Source of the DNA: JABDQZ01 sp050049775
GTDB taxonomy: Bacteria; Pseudomonadota; Gammaproteobacteria; Chromatiales; Chromatiaceae
NCBI GenBank assembly: GCA_050049775.1
Contig: JASFVP010000011.1
Span: 1-64,000 of the forward strand
DNA: 64,000 bases
Direction of reading: 5' to 3'
Shown: one piece after another, positions 46,376-56,029 of the stretch
Layout of the letters: each line of letters begins with the position of its first letter
Numbering within the stretch: position 1 is the first letter of the stretch
Position numbers and translations under genes: made by a program
The notes under the pieces: model-generated
Told to the model about the DNA's origin: nothing
What the model saw: the letters and a program-made list of their open reading frames with translations, nothing else
Database searches by the model: none

Positions 46376-49300
46376 ATGAGGTTTGCAGCAATGAGTCATG
46401 GTTCCTTGCCGTCCAGACAAGGTCTGTACGATCCTGCTAATGAGCATGATGCCTGCGGTGTTGGCTTTGTCGCCCACATCGAGGGTAAGAAAAGTCACGC
46501 AATCGTTGCCCAGGGTTTGACGATTCTCGAGCGCCTGACACATCGTGGCGCTGTGGGCGCCGACCCGAAAGCCGGCGACGGCGCCGGTTTGTTGCTGCAG
46601 ATTCCGGATGCGTTTTTCCGTGCCGTGCTGGATTTTGAGTTGCCGCCGGAAGGTCGCTATGCCGTTGGTATGATTTTCCTGCCGCGTGACGCCGCTGACC
46701 GGCAGCTGTGCGAACAATGCATCGAGGGGTTTGTTACCGAAGAAGGCCAGCAGATCATCGGCTGGCGCGACGTGCCGGTTGACAATTCCGGCCTGGGTTA
46801 CAGCGTGTTGCCGACCGAACCAGTGATCCGCCAGATTTTCATTGCTGCCAGTGACGATTGCGCGAATCAGGATGATTTCGAGCGCAAGCTGTTCGTCATC
46901 CGCAAGCAGATCGAGCATTGCATCGACAGCAAGGACATGCCAGGCAAGGACACTTTCTACTTCACGTCCATGTCATCGCGCACGCTGGTTTACAAAGGCA
47001 TGCTGCTGGCGGTCCAGGTGGGCGAATACTACGCCGATCTCAAGGACGAACGCCTGGTTTCCGCCTTGGCGCTGGTGCACCAGCGTTTCTCCACCAACAC
47101 CTTCCCGACCTGGGATCTGGCACACCCGTTCCGCATGATTGCGCACAACGGTGAAATCAATACCTTGCGCGGCAACGTCAACTGGATGGCGGCGCGTCGT
47201 CAGTCGATGGCGTCGGACATTCTCGGCGATGATCTCGACAAGATCTGGCCGCTGATTCCTGAAGGCCAGTCCGACTCGGCCTGCTTCGACAATGCCCTGG
47301 AACTGCTGGTCGCCGGTGGCTATTCGCTGTCGCACGCCATGATGATGTTGATTCCGGAAGCCTGGGCCGGCAATCCGCTGATGTCCCAAGATCGCAGGGC
47401 CTTTTACGAATACCATGCGGCGCTCATGGAGCCCTGGGATGGTCCGGCTGCGGTGGCCTTTACCGATGGCCGCCAGATCGGCGCCACGCTTGACCGTAAC
47501 GGCCTGCGTCCGGCGCGTTATCTGATTACCGATGACGGCTTGGTGGTGATGGCGTCCGAAATGGGTGTGCTCGAGATTCCGGAAGAAAAAATTGTGCGCA
47601 AATGGCGTTTGCAGCCCGGCAAAATGTTCCTCATCGATATGGAACAGGGCCGCATCATCGATGATGCTGAACTTAAGGCTGAACTGGCGGCAGCCAAGCC
47701 GTACCAGGAATGGCTTGATAACACGCAGATCAAGCTGCATAAACTGCCGGCTGAAGTTGCGCCGATGTCGCCGGACGCCAGCACCCTGCTCGACCGCCAA
47801 CAGGCGTTCGGTTACACCCAGGAAGACATCAAGTTCCTGCTCACGCCAATGATGCTGACCGGCCAGGAAGGTATTGGTTCGATGGGTGCGGATAACCCGC
47901 CGTCAGTCTTGTCCAACCAGGCCAAGCACCTGAGCACCTATTTCAAGCAGAATTTTGCCCAGGTCACCAACCCGCCGATCGACCCGATTCGTGAAGAGAT
48001 CGTCATGTCGCTGGTGACCCTGATCGGTCCGCGCCCCAACCTGCTCGGCATCCATGATGGCGGCAGCAACAAGCGCCTGGAAATGAACCAGCCGGTGTTG
48101 AGCAACGATGACCTGGAAAAGGTGCGTCACATCAACGAGACACTGGATGGCGCTTTCTGCACCAAGACCTTAAACATTTGCTACAGTGCCGACCTGGGAG
48201 CCGGCGGCATGGCCGATGCGTTGCATGCGCTGCAGCAGGCCGCCGAGATGGCGGTCAAGGAAGGCAACAACATTCTGATCCTGTCGGACCGCAAACTCGA
48301 CCAGGATCATATTGCGATCCCGGCCCTGCTGGCGACTTCGGCGGTACACCATCATCTGATTCGTCAGGGCCTGCGCACCGAAACCGGCCTGGTGATCGAA
48401 ACCGGCGCCGCACTGGAAGTGCACCACTTCGCTACGCTGGCAGGTTATGGCGCGGAAGCGGTAAACCCGTATCTGGCGTTCGAGACCATTGCCGCGACAC
48501 GTAAAGAGATCGATGCCGATCTGAGCCTTGAGGAAGCCCAGAAACGTTACATCAAGGCGGTTGGCAAGGGTTTGCACAAGGTCATGTCAAAAATGGGTAT
48601 CTCGACTTACCAGTCGTATTGTGGTGCGCAGATTTTTGATGCGGTCGGACTGTCGAGCGAATTCCTGGCCGAATATTTCACCGGCACCGTGACTACTGTC
48701 GAAGGCATTGGCCTGGAGCAGGTGGCCGAGGAGTCCGTGCGCTGGCATCGTAACGCTTTTGGCAACAACCCGGTCTATGCCAAACATCTGGATGTCGGTG
48801 GCGACTACGCCTATCGCATCCGTGGCGAGGACCACGTCTGGACACCCGACAGCATCGCCAAGTTGCAGCACGCCTGTCGCAGTAACGATGCGCGTACCTA
48901 CGATGAATTTACCAAGCTCATCAATGATCAAAGTGAACGCTTGCTCACTTTCCGTGGCCTGTTTGACCTGAAGTTTGCCGAAACCGAAATCCCGCTCGAC
49001 GAAGTCGAGCCAGCCAAGGAAATCGTCAAGCGTTTCGCCACTGGCGCGATGTCGTTCGGCAGTATTTCCTACGAGGCGCACTCTACCCTCGCCGTAGCGA
49101 TGAACCAGATCGGCGGTAAGTCGAACACCGGCGAAGGCGGCGAGGAGCCGGAGCGTTTCACGCCGCTGGAAGACGGCAGCATGAACCCGAAACGTTCGGC
49201 CATCAAACAGGTGGCGTCCGGTCGTTTTGGCGTGACCACAGAATACCTGGTCAATGCCGACGATATCCAGATCAAGATGGCGCAAGGCGCCAAGCCGGGA

Positions 49301-51016
49301 GAAGGCGGCCAGCTGCCGGGCCATAAGGTCAACTCGGTGATCGCACGTGTGCGTCATTCGACCCCGGGTGTCGGCCTGATTTCACCGCCGCCACATCACG
49401 ACATTTATTCGATCGAGGATCTGGCACAGCTGATCCACGACCTGAAAAACGTCAACCCGGCGGCACGCATTTCGGTCAAGCTGGTATCGGAAGTGGGTGT
49501 CGGCACCGTTGCCGCGGGTGTGTCCAAGGCGCATGCCGATCATGTCACCATCGCCGGTTACGACGGCGGTACCGGCGCGTCGCCGCTGACCTCGATCAAA
49601 CACGCCGGTTCGCCGTGGGAAATCGGCCTGGCCGAGACTCACCAGACGCTGGTCATGAACAAGCTGCGCGACCGCATTGCGGTGCAGGTCGATGGCGGTT
49701 TGCGCACCGGTCGTGATGTCGTCATCGGCGCCCTGCTCGGCGCAGATGAATTCGGTTTCGCCACCGCGCCGCTGATTGTTGAAGGTTGCATCATGATGCG
49801 CAAATGCCATCTCAACACTTGCCCGGTTGGCGTCGCCACCCAGGATCCGGAACTGCGCAGGCGCTTTACCGGCAAGCCGGAGCATGTGGTCAACTACTTC
49901 TTCTTTGTCGCCGAGGAAGTGCGCAAGCTGATGGCCAAACTCGGCTTCCGCAGTATGAACGAAATGATCGGCCAGCGTGACCGGCTCGATGTACGCAAGG
50001 CACTGGGTCACTGGAAAGCCAATGGCCTGGATTTCAGCCGCTTGTTTCACAAGCCGGAAGCCGGGCCGGATGAAAAAGTCTATTGCAGTGCCACGCAGGA
50101 TCACGGTCTGGACCAGGCGCTGGACAACGAGCTCATCAAGCAGGCGCAGCCGGCATTGGAGAACGGTAAGCCGGTGCAGATCAGTGTGGACATCCACAAC
50201 TACAATCGCACCTTCGGCACCATGCTGTCGGGTCGTGTCGCCGAGCGTTACGGCTTTGCCGGTCTGCCGGAAGACACCATCAGCATCAAGGCGAAAGGCA
50301 CGGCCGGCCAGTCGTTCGGCGCTTGGGTGGCGCGTGGCGTCAGCATCGAGCTGCAGGGCGAAGGCAACGACTATGTCGGTAAAGGTCTGTCCGGTGGTCG
50401 TCTGGTGATCATGCCGCCGCCGGAATCCAAGATTGGCAAGGCCGAGGACAATATCATCGTCGGCAACACCGTGCTGTATGGCGCCATCGCCGGCGAATGT
50501 TACTTCCGCGGTGTCGGCGGCGAACGTTTTGCCGTGCGCAATTCCGGCGCCACCGCGGTGGTTGAAGGTCTTGGCGATCACGGTTGTGAGTACATGACCG
50601 GCGGCATCGTCGTCTGTCTCGGCCCGACCGGACGCAACTTCGCGGCTGGTATGTCGGGCGGCATCGCCTACGTGCTGGACCAGAACGGCGATTTCGAACA
50701 GCGCTGTAACCTGGCCCAGGTCGCGCTGGAGCCGATCGCCGAGGAAGACGATGCACTCGAGGCGCTGGATCATCAGGGCGGCGATCTGGAGACGCACGGC
50801 AAGGTGGACGTCAGTCATGACATGACCCGTTTTGACGCGATCCGTCTGAAACAGCTGATCGAAAAGCACCTGCATTACACCAATTCCGATGTTGCTCGCA
50901 CCATCCTCGATAACTGGGAGGCCTGGTTGCCGAAGTTCGTCAAAGTCATGCCGGTTGATTATCGACGCGCCCTGCTGGAAATGCAGTCGCAGCAGAAATC
51001 AGCAACAGCAGCATAA
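46376..51016 (+). CDS. gltB: Glutamate synthase, large subunit
   Basis: 1546 residues from the ATG at 46376; an in-frame ATG at 46391 is also possible. The glutaminase nucleophile is Cys27 in HDACGVGF, so a short propeptide is expected. Domain order: GATase type 2 (to about 430), central domain (about 480-765), FMN synthase domain (about 820-1200) and the GXGXG beta-helix (about 1270-1460). The 3Fe-4S cluster cysteines lie in MRKCHLNTCPVGVATQ. With GltD it makes two glutamates from glutamine and 2-oxoglutarate. gltD follows 15 bp later. Confidence 0.97.
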   Translation: MRFAAMSHGSLPSRQGLYDPANEHDACGVGFVAHIEGKKSHAIVAQGLTILERLTHRGAVGADPKAGDGAGLLLQIPDAFFRAVLDFELPPEGRYAVGMIFLPRDAADRQLCEQCIEGFVTEEGQQIIGWRDVPVDNSGLGYSVLPTEPVIRQIFIAASDDCANQDDFERKLFVIRKQIEHCIDSKDMPGKDTFYFTSMSSRTLVYKGMLLAVQVGEYYADLKDERLVSALALVHQRFSTNTFPTWDLAHPFRMIAHNGEINTLRGNVNWMAARRQSMASDILGDDLDKIWPLIPEGQSDSACFDNALELLVAGGYSLSHAMMMLIPEAWAGNPLMSQDRRAFYEYHAALMEPWDGPAAVAFTDGRQIGATLDRNGLRPARYLITDDGLVVMASEMGVLEIPEEKIVRKWRLQPGKMFLIDMEQGRIIDDAELKAELAAAKPYQEWLDNTQIKLHKLPAEVAPMSPDASTLLDRQQAFGYTQEDIKFLLTPMMLTGQEGIGSMGADNPPSVLSNQAKHLSTYFKQNFAQVTNPPIDPIREEIVMSLVTLIGPRPNLLGIHDGGSNKRLEMNQPVLSNDDLEKVRHINETLDGAFCTKTLNICYSADLGAGGMADALHALQQAAEMAVKEGNNILILSDRKLDQDHIAIPALLATSAVHHHLIRQGLRTETGLVIETGAALEVHHFATLAGYGAEAVNPYLAFETIAATRKEIDADLSLEEAQKRYIKAVGKGLHKVMSKMGISTYQSYCGAQIFDAVGLSSEFLAEYFTGTVTTVEGIGLEQVAEESVRWHRNAFGNNPVYAKHLDVGGDYAYRIRGEDHVWTPDSIAKLQHACRSNDARTYDEFTKLINDQSERLLTFRGLFDLKFAETEIPLDEVEPAKEIVKRFATGAMSFGSISYEAHSTLAVAMNQIGGKSNTGEGGEEPERFTPLEDGSMNPKRSAIKQVASGRFGVTTEYLVNADDIQIKMAQGAKPGEGGQLPGHKVNSVIARVRHSTPGVGLISPPPHHDIYSIEDLAQLIHDLKNVNPAARISVKLVSEVGVGTVAAGVSKAHADHVTIAGYDGGTGASPLTSIKHAGSPWEIGLAETHQTLVMNKLRDRIAVQVDGGLRTGRDVVIGALLGADEFGFATAPLIVEGCIMMRKCHLNTCPVGVATQDPELRRRFTGKPEHVVNYFFFVAEEVRKLMAKLGFRSMNEMIGQRDRLDVRKALGHWKANGLDFSRLFHKPEAGPDEKVYCSATQDHGLDQALDNELIKQAQPALENGKPVQISVDIHNYNRTFGTMLSGRVAERYGFAGLPEDTISIKAKGTAGQSFGAWVARGVSIELQGEGNDYVGKGLSGGRLVIMPPPESKIGKAEDNIIVGNTVLYGAIAGECYFRGVGGERFAVRNSGATAVVEGLGDHGCEYMTGGIVVCLGPTGRNFAAGMSGGIAYVLDQNGDFEQRCNLAQVALEPIAEEDDALEALDHQGGDLETHGKVDVSHDMTRFDAIRLKQLIEKHLHYTNSDVARTILDNWEAWLPKFVKVMPVDYRRALLEMQSQQKSATAA

Positions 51017-51030
51017 CGGGAGCGCAGATC

Positions 51031-52485
51031 ATGGGTAAGCCAACAGGATTTATGGAAATTGAACGTCAGGACCGCCAGTACGCACCGGTGGCTGATCGGG
51101 TCAATCATTACAACGAGTTTGTTATCGACTTGTCGGATGAGGAAGTCAGCAATCAGGGTGCGCGTTGCATGGATTGCGGCATTCCGTACTGCCACAACGG
51201 CTGTCCGGTCAACAACATCATTCCCGACTGGAATGATCTGGTGTACCGTGGCCACTGGCGCGAAGCGCTCGATGTGCTGCATTCCACCAACAACTTCCCG
51301 GAAGTCACCGGCCGCATCTGCCCGGCGCCGTGTCAGGAAGCCTGCACGTTGAATCTCGATAACGCACCGGTGTCGATCAAGACCATCGAGTGCGCGATCG
51401 TCGACAAGGGTTGGGAAGAAGGCTGGATTGAGCCGCAGATTGCCGAGCACAAAACCGGCAAGCAGGTGGCGGTGGTCGGCTCCGGCCCGGCCGGCATGGC
51501 CTGCGCCCAGCAGCTAGCACGCGCCGGCCACAGCGTGGTGGTTTACGAACGCCAGGAACGTATCGGCGGGCTGGTGCGCTTCGGCATTCCCGACTTCAAG
51601 CTCGATAAAAAACTCATCGACCGCCGTATGGGCCAGATGCGCGCCGAAGGCGTCGAATTTCACACCAACGTCAATGTCGGTGTGGACTTGCCGGCGGCCA
51701 AACTGATGGATGAATTCGATGCTGTCGTGCTGACCGGTGGTTCGGAAAAGCCGCGCGACCTGCCGGTGCCGGGCCGTGAACTCAATGGCGTGTATTTTGC
51801 GATGGAGTTTTTGCGCGCCAACACCAAGGTGGTACAGGGCATCGAGGGTGCCGAAACCAAACTCATCAGCGCCAAAGACAAGCATGTGCTGGTCATCGGT
51901 GGTGGCGATACCGGTTCGGACTGCATCGGCACCTCCAACCGCCACGGCGCTGCCTCGGTCACGCAGATCGAGATCATGCCAAAGCCGCCGGAACAGGAAG
52001 ACAAGGGTCGCGTCTGGCCGTACTGGCCGAACAAGATGCGCACTTCCAGTTCCCAGGAAGAAGGTTGTGAGCGCCAGTGGTGTGTCGCCACCAAACGCTT
52101 TAATGACGATGGCAACGGCAATGTTAAATCGGCCACCTGCGTGCAGGTCGCATGGAACAAGGACGAGCACGGCGCCTGGCAGATGAGCGAGGTTGAAGGC
52201 TCGGAATTCGAGATCCAGGCCGACCTGGTGACACTGGCGATGGGCTTTGTGCATCCGGTGCACGAAGGCATGTTGCAGGAGCTGGATGTTGAACTCGACA
52301 GCCGCGGCAACGTTAAGGCCGATACCGAGGGCGACAATGCCTATGCTACATCGATCCCGGGTGTGTTTGCCGCCGGTGACATGCGCCGTGGCCAGTCGCT
52401 GGTGGTCTGGGCTATCCGCGAAGGTCGCCAGTGTGCCAGAACGGTTGACCAGTATTTGATGGGCAGTTCCGAGCTGCCAAGATAA
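51031..52485 (+). CDS. gltD: Glutamate synthase, small subunit
   Basis: 484 residues. The N-terminal cysteine motifs CMDCGIPYCHNGCP and CPAPCQEAC hold two 4Fe-4S clusters. The FAD motif VVGSGPAGMACAQQ is at about residues 149-162 and the NADPH motif VIGGGDTGSDC at about 289-299. The C-terminal GDMRRGQSLVVWAI closes the fold. It passes electrons from NADPH to GltB. Downstream, before hemE, comes a hairpin-rich stretch of 164 bp. Confidence 0.97.
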   Translation: MGKPTGFMEIERQDRQYAPVADRVNHYNEFVIDLSDEEVSNQGARCMDCGIPYCHNGCPVNNIIPDWNDLVYRGHWREALDVLHSTNNFPEVTGRICPAPCQEACTLNLDNAPVSIKTIECAIVDKGWEEGWIEPQIAEHKTGKQVAVVGSGPAGMACAQQLARAGHSVVVYERQERIGGLVRFGIPDFKLDKKLIDRRMGQMRAEGVEFHTNVNVGVDLPAAKLMDEFDAVVLTGGSEKPRDLPVPGRELNGVYFAMEFLRANTKVVQGIEGAETKLISAKDKHVLVIGGGDTGSDCIGTSNRHGAASVTQIEIMPKPPEQEDKGRVWPYWPNKMRTSSSQEEGCERQWCVATKRFNDDGNGNVKSATCVQVAWNKDEHGAWQMSEVEGSEFEIQADLVTLAMGFVHPVHEGMLQELDVELDSRGNVKADTEGDNAYATSIPGVFAAGDMRRGQSLVVWAIREGRQCARTVDQYLMGSSELPR

Positions 52486-52494
52486 ATACATCCA

Positions 52495-52538
52495 CGCGAA
52501 GGGGCGATGATCGCTGGCCGATTTTCGCGCCCTTCGCG
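52495..52538. repeat. Hairpin-rich REP-like sequence after gltD
   Basis: An outer 9-bp stem CGCGAAGGG/CCCTTCGCG encloses an inner hairpin GCGATGATCGC. No T-run follows, so it is not a standard terminator. It looks like a REP-type palindromic unit that protects or ends the gltBD mRNA. It starts 9 bp after the gltD stop. Confidence 0.5.
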
Positions 52539-52649
52539 CGGTAACAATAATAACGAAGCTTCATCACTACTCTCCGCTTGGCGTGATCAATTTACGATCG
52601 CTGTGATCTGCGTATACTCGGTGGTGATTTTCACAATGAGGAGCTGTTG

Positions 52650-53714
52650 GTGGCTGAACTACAAAATGACCGCTTTTTAAGAGCCTTGCTGCGCGAGCCG
52701 GTTGACATGACGCCGGTGTGGATGATGCGTCAGGCCGGACGTTACCTGCCGGAATACCGCGCCACTCGCGCCAAAGCCGGCAGCTTCATGGATTTGTGCA
52801 AGAATCCCGAACTGGCCTGTGAAGTGACCTTACAGCCGCTGGAGCGTTATCCGCTGGATGCCGCTATCCTGTTTTCCGATATTCTGACCATCCCCGATGC
52901 CATGGGGCTCGGCCTGTATTTTGAAACCGGCGAAGGCCCACGTTTTGAAAGGCCGGTGCAGGACGAAGCAGCAGTTGCCGCACTGGGTGTACCCGACCCG
53001 GAACAGGAACTGCGTTATGTCATGGATGCGGTACGCACCATCCGCCGCGATTTGCAGGGCCGCGTGCCGTTGATCGGTTTTTCCGGCAGCCCGTGGACGC
53101 TGGCCACCTACATGGTGGAAGGCGGCAGTACCAAGAATTACGCCAAGGTCAAAGGTATGATGTTTGACCGTCCTGACCTCATGCATCAACTGCTGACCAA
53201 GGTTGCCGACTCGGTGACCAGCTATCTGAACGCCCAGATTGCAGCCGGTGCGCAGGCGGTGATGATCTTCGATACCTGGGGCGGTGTGCTGACGCCGCGC
53301 GATTACAAGCTCTTTTCGCTGGATTACATGCAACGCATTGTGGATGGCCTGACGCGCGAGGCCGAAGGCCGCAAGGTACCGGTGATCCTGTTCACCAAGG
53401 GCGGCTCCATGTGGCTGAATCAGATGGCCGATACCGGCTGTGATGCGCTGGGGGTCGACTGGACCATCAACATCGGTGACGCGCGCAGAATGGTCAGTAA
53501 CCGGGTCGCACTGCAGGGCAATATGGACCCGAGCATTTTGTACGCCTCTCCCGAAAGGATCCGCGAAGAAGTTGCCAGTATTCTGGAAAGTTATGGCAAG
53601 GGTTCCGGGCATGTGTTCAACCTGGGGCACGGCATTCATCCGGAGATTGACCCGGAGCACCCGGCCGTGATGATTCAGGCCGTGCACGAGCTGAGCCAGT
53701 ATTACCACAAATAG
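52650..53714 (+). CDS. hemE: Uroporphyrinogen decarboxylase
   Basis: 354 residues from a GTG at 52650. A TTG one codon earlier is possible, but the GTG has GAGGAG at good spacing and matches the family start (AELQNDRF). Signatures PVWMMRQAGRYLPEY and IGFSGSPWTLATYMVEG are intact, with the conserved aspartate in FSDILTIPDAMG. It decarboxylates uroporphyrinogen III four times to coproporphyrinogen III in heme synthesis. The gene follows gltD after 164 bp and converges with coq7. Confidence 0.96.
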   Translation: MAELQNDRFLRALLREPVDMTPVWMMRQAGRYLPEYRATRAKAGSFMDLCKNPELACEVTLQPLERYPLDAAILFSDILTIPDAMGLGLYFETGEGPRFERPVQDEAAVAALGVPDPEQELRYVMDAVRTIRRDLQGRVPLIGFSGSPWTLATYMVEGGSTKNYAKVKGMMFDRPDLMHQLLTKVADSVTSYLNAQIAAGAQAVMIFDTWGGVLTPRDYKLFSLDYMQRIVDGLTREAEGRKVPVILFTKGGSMWLNQMADTGCDALGVDWTINIGDARRMVSNRVALQGNMDPSILYASPERIREEVASILESYGKGSGHVFNLGHGIHPEIDPEHPAVMIQAVHELSQYYHK

Positions 53715-53744
53715 GCTATACCGCCCTGCCCTTACGGTAATCCG

Positions 53745-54389
53745 TTACAGGTAGTAGACGCTGCCGGTCATGAACTTTGAGGTGATTTTCATGGCCAGCT
53801 TGATCGGCGCCGGCAGCTGCGCGCCACCGTTGCGCATAGCGGTGTTGCCATGTTCGATTTCGTCGATTTTCATCTGCTCCAGGATGGCGCGGGTTTTCTG
53901 GTCGGTTTCCGGCACCTGTTGCAAATGCCCTTCCAGATGGCCTTCCACCTGGCGCTCGGTTTCGCCGACAAAACCCAGGCTCCATTTGTCGCCGGCCAGT
54001 CCGGCCGCTGCGCCGATCGCAAATGAGCTGACATACCAGAACGGATTCAGGTAACTGGTGCGGTTGCCCAGTTCCTTGAGGCGCGATTCACACCAGTCGA
54101 GATGGTCGTTTTCCTCGGCGGCGGCCCTTTCCATATTGTCGCGTACCTGTGGCAGCTTGGCGGTCAGCGCCTGGCCCTGATACAACGCCTGGGCACAGAC
54201 TTCGCCGGTGTGATTGATGCGCATCAGGCGTGCCGTGTGGTCCCTGACTGCATCTGTCATTTCGGTTTCTTCGATGTTTTCGGCCGGATTGTACCGCTCG
54301 GTGATTTTGGGTTTGCCAAACAGGGTACGGATGCCCTGATCCAGGTTGATGAAGAGTTGGTCGACCGGGCTGTAATCTCGTTGTGTCAT
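53745..54389 (-). CDS. coq7: Coq7-type demethoxyubiquinone hydroxylase
   Basis: 214 residues. The di-iron ligands appear as HTGEVCAQ, the EENDHLDWC segment and the last pair EGHL/DEIEHG, the carboxylate-histidine arrangement of Coq7. It adds the 6-hydroxyl in ubiquinone synthesis, a step done in E. coli by the flavoprotein UbiF. Coq7 is the usual form in many other Gammaproteobacteria. It stands convergent to hemE, with no partner in the same transcript except possibly the GlcF-like gene 118 bp upstream. Confidence 0.93.
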   Translation of the reverse strand: MTQRDYSPVDQLFINLDQGIRTLFGKPKITERYNPAENIEETEMTDAVRDHTARLMRINHTGEVCAQALYQGQALTAKLPQVRDNMERAAAEENDHLDWCESRLKELGNRTSYLNPFWYVSSFAIGAAAGLAGDKWSLGFVGETERQVEGHLEGHLQQVPETDQKTRAILEQMKIDEIEHGNTAMRNGGAQLPAPIKLAMKITSKFMTGSVYYL

Positions 54390-54507
54390 GATGTTGCTCC
54401 TACGGCACTGGCTGCTTGTCTACTCGTAAACCAGAGCGGTGCCGCAATGTTCTCGATAGACCTATTTCAGCCTAAAGTGGTCGCCTCGTCCAGCCTGTCG
54501 GTTTGAT

Positions 54508-55692
54508 TCATGTCAGCTGCTGGCTAAGCCATTCGGCCGGATGCATGACCTGGGTGGATAGCCCGGCGGCGTGTATGGCGTTGCCAAAATGCAGGGCGCA
54601 GCCGGTATTGCTGGTCAGCAGCACATCGGCCTGCATCTCTTTCAGCGCAGCAAGCTTGGGCGCCAGCATTTGTTGGGCGGCGTCATGATGCTTGATCAGG
54701 TGCAGGCCGGCGCCTCCGCAGCAGAACTCGTTTTCCGGCAACTCCACTGCCCTGCTCCCGGCGATTTGCTGGATCAGTCTCAGCGTAACCGGCCAGGCAT
54801 CGGTTTTGTTTCTCAGGGTGCATGGGCTGTGGATGGCAATTTTTTGTCCATTTGTCGCTGAATGTATCGGGCCAATGTCCTGCAGCAATGAAGCCAGGAA
54901 TTGCGTGGCTTCCTGGACCGGGGTGTCAAACTGTCCCTGCGCACTCAGATGGCTGCCACAGCCACTGGCAAAATACAAAATCGCATCGGCCCGTAATGCA
55001 TCAAACACTAAGCGGTTTTTTTTTGCTAATTGGTCGGCTTGCTGCTGGTAACCCTCGTGGTAGTGCATGGCACCGCAGCAGACCTGAGCTGCCGGTATGA
55101 CGACTTCGTAGCCCAGCCGGCCAAGCAGGCGGCCGGTTGAATTGATTGCGTTGGCATCGATCATCGAGCCACTGCAACCGGTAAAAATCGCAACTCTACC
55201 TTTTTGCTCGCCACTGACAGCATTACGTTCCGCAAGCCGGATGCGCCCTGTTTTGACCGGTTTGTTTTGCAGTAGTTGCTTCGTGAAACCAGTGGTAATG
55301 CTGGTGGCGAATTCAGGTACCAGTCTGCCGAATCGATCGGCCAGACGCATGAAGCGACCCGAAGACAGCAATTTCAGCCTCGATCGGGAGGTCTGGTGTA
55401 CGGCAAAGCGGTCTTTGGCGCTGGCGATCAAATAGCCGTATTTCACCGAGGACGGGCAAGCCGGTTCGCAATTGCCGCAATTGAGGCACTGGTCCAGGTG
55501 CTGCTCGAGCTGGGGTTCATCGGCCGAAATGGTCTGTTGCAGTAGTCCCTGGATCAGGGAAATGCGGCCACGCGGTGAATCGGCTTCATTTCGATAGAGG
55601 CGATAGCTGGGACAGACCGGCAGGCAAAGTCCGCATTTGACACACTGATCAGCCAGTTCCAGCAAAGTGGCGTCGTGAGGGCCTGTTAACAC
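54508..55692 (-). CDS. GlcF-like iron-sulfur oxidoreductase subunit (start in insertion element)
   Basis: 394 residues. Two 4Fe-4S motifs (CVKCGLCLPVCP at 17-28 and CLNCGNCEPACP at about 69-80) are followed by two CCG domains with CCGAMHYHEG and CCGGAGL. This is the pattern of glycolate oxidase subunit GlcF and its relatives, which pass electrons from a flavin subunit. GlcD and GlcE partners are not in the window. The GTG start at 55692 and the first five codons lie inside the terminal repeat of the element at 55678-55945; from residue 6 on the sequence is native. An AGGGG 11 nt upstream, also in the element, may serve as ribosome binding site. The native 5' end has therefore probably been replaced. 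Confidence 0.85.
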   Translation of the reverse strand: MLTGPHDATLLELADQCVKCGLCLPVCPSYRLYRNEADSPRGRISLIQGLLQQTISADEPQLEQHLDQCLNCGNCEPACPSSVKYGYLIASAKDRFAVHQTSRSRLKLLSSGRFMRLADRFGRLVPEFATSITTGFTKQLLQNKPVKTGRIRLAERNAVSGEQKGRVAIFTGCSGSMIDANAINSTGRLLGRLGYEVVIPAAQVCCGAMHYHEGYQQQADQLAKKNRLVFDALRADAILYFASGCGSHLSAQGQFDTPVQEATQFLASLLQDIGPIHSATNGQKIAIHSPCTLRNKTDAWPVTLRLIQQIAGSRAVELPENEFCCGGAGLHLIKHHDAAQQMLAPKLAALKEMQADVLLTSNTGCALHFGNAIHAAGLSTQVMHPAEWLSQQLT

Positions 55693-55945
55693 GAATTGAA
55701 TGACCCCTGCCGGCGATCATTTTTTCCGCCCTGCAAGGCGGAAAGAGCGCCATGTAGTTGCGCTACTTCAGCGAATGACAACGCAGCAGGGCGGAAAAAT
55801 GGTCCCGGCCCTGCGGGTTGCGGCTGAAAAAACGCCACTCTGCGTTGCTCGTCGTGTATTTGGATTGCCAAACTTCTCTCCTCGTGCCTTGATTGGCGCT
55901 TTTTCAGTCACAACAGGAATTATTCAATTCGTGTTAACAGGCCCT
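55678..55945. mobile_element. MITE-like palindromic element with 24-bp inverted repeats
   Basis: 268 bp bounded by perfect 24-bp terminal inverted repeats (55678-55701 and 55922-55945, each starting AGGGCCTGTTAACACG when read inward). Inside are nested inverted repeats: 55715-55734 with 55786-55804, the hairpin TTCCGCC/GGCGGAA at 55724-55743, and 55822-55837 with 55894-55909. No transposase frame is present and no target duplication is obvious. The layout is that of a non-autonomous miniature element or compound REP. It covers the start of the GlcF-like gene. Confidence 0.8.
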
Positions 55946-55985
55946 AAGTTGAGACATGCGGAAATCAAAAATACCCGTACTTGTA

Positions 55986-55991
55986 TATAAT
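55986..55991 (+). promoter_or_regulatory. Perfect -10 element before the [2Fe-2S] gene
   Basis: TATAAT, 38 bp upstream of the [2Fe-2S] protein start, with a TG dinucleotide shortly before it but no convincing -35. It lies just outside the right end of the insertion element. Confidence 0.45.
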
Positions 55992-56029
55992 CCGAACGAT
56001 CATAACAGTAAGCCGTTTCAGGAACAGCC

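Noticed and set aside
49382..50875. Long open frame of 497 codons antisense to gltB
   Set aside because: It lies fully inside the well-conserved gltB gene, has no recognisable domain and reflects the GC-rich codon pattern of the opposite strand.
54102..54506. 134-codon plus-strand frame over coq7
   Set aside because: It is antisense to the conserved coq7 gene and has no family signal.
55700..55990. Small coding gene inside the insertion element
   Set aside because: The 96-codon frame runs through the palindromic repeats, and no ribosome binding site or family resemblance is seen.
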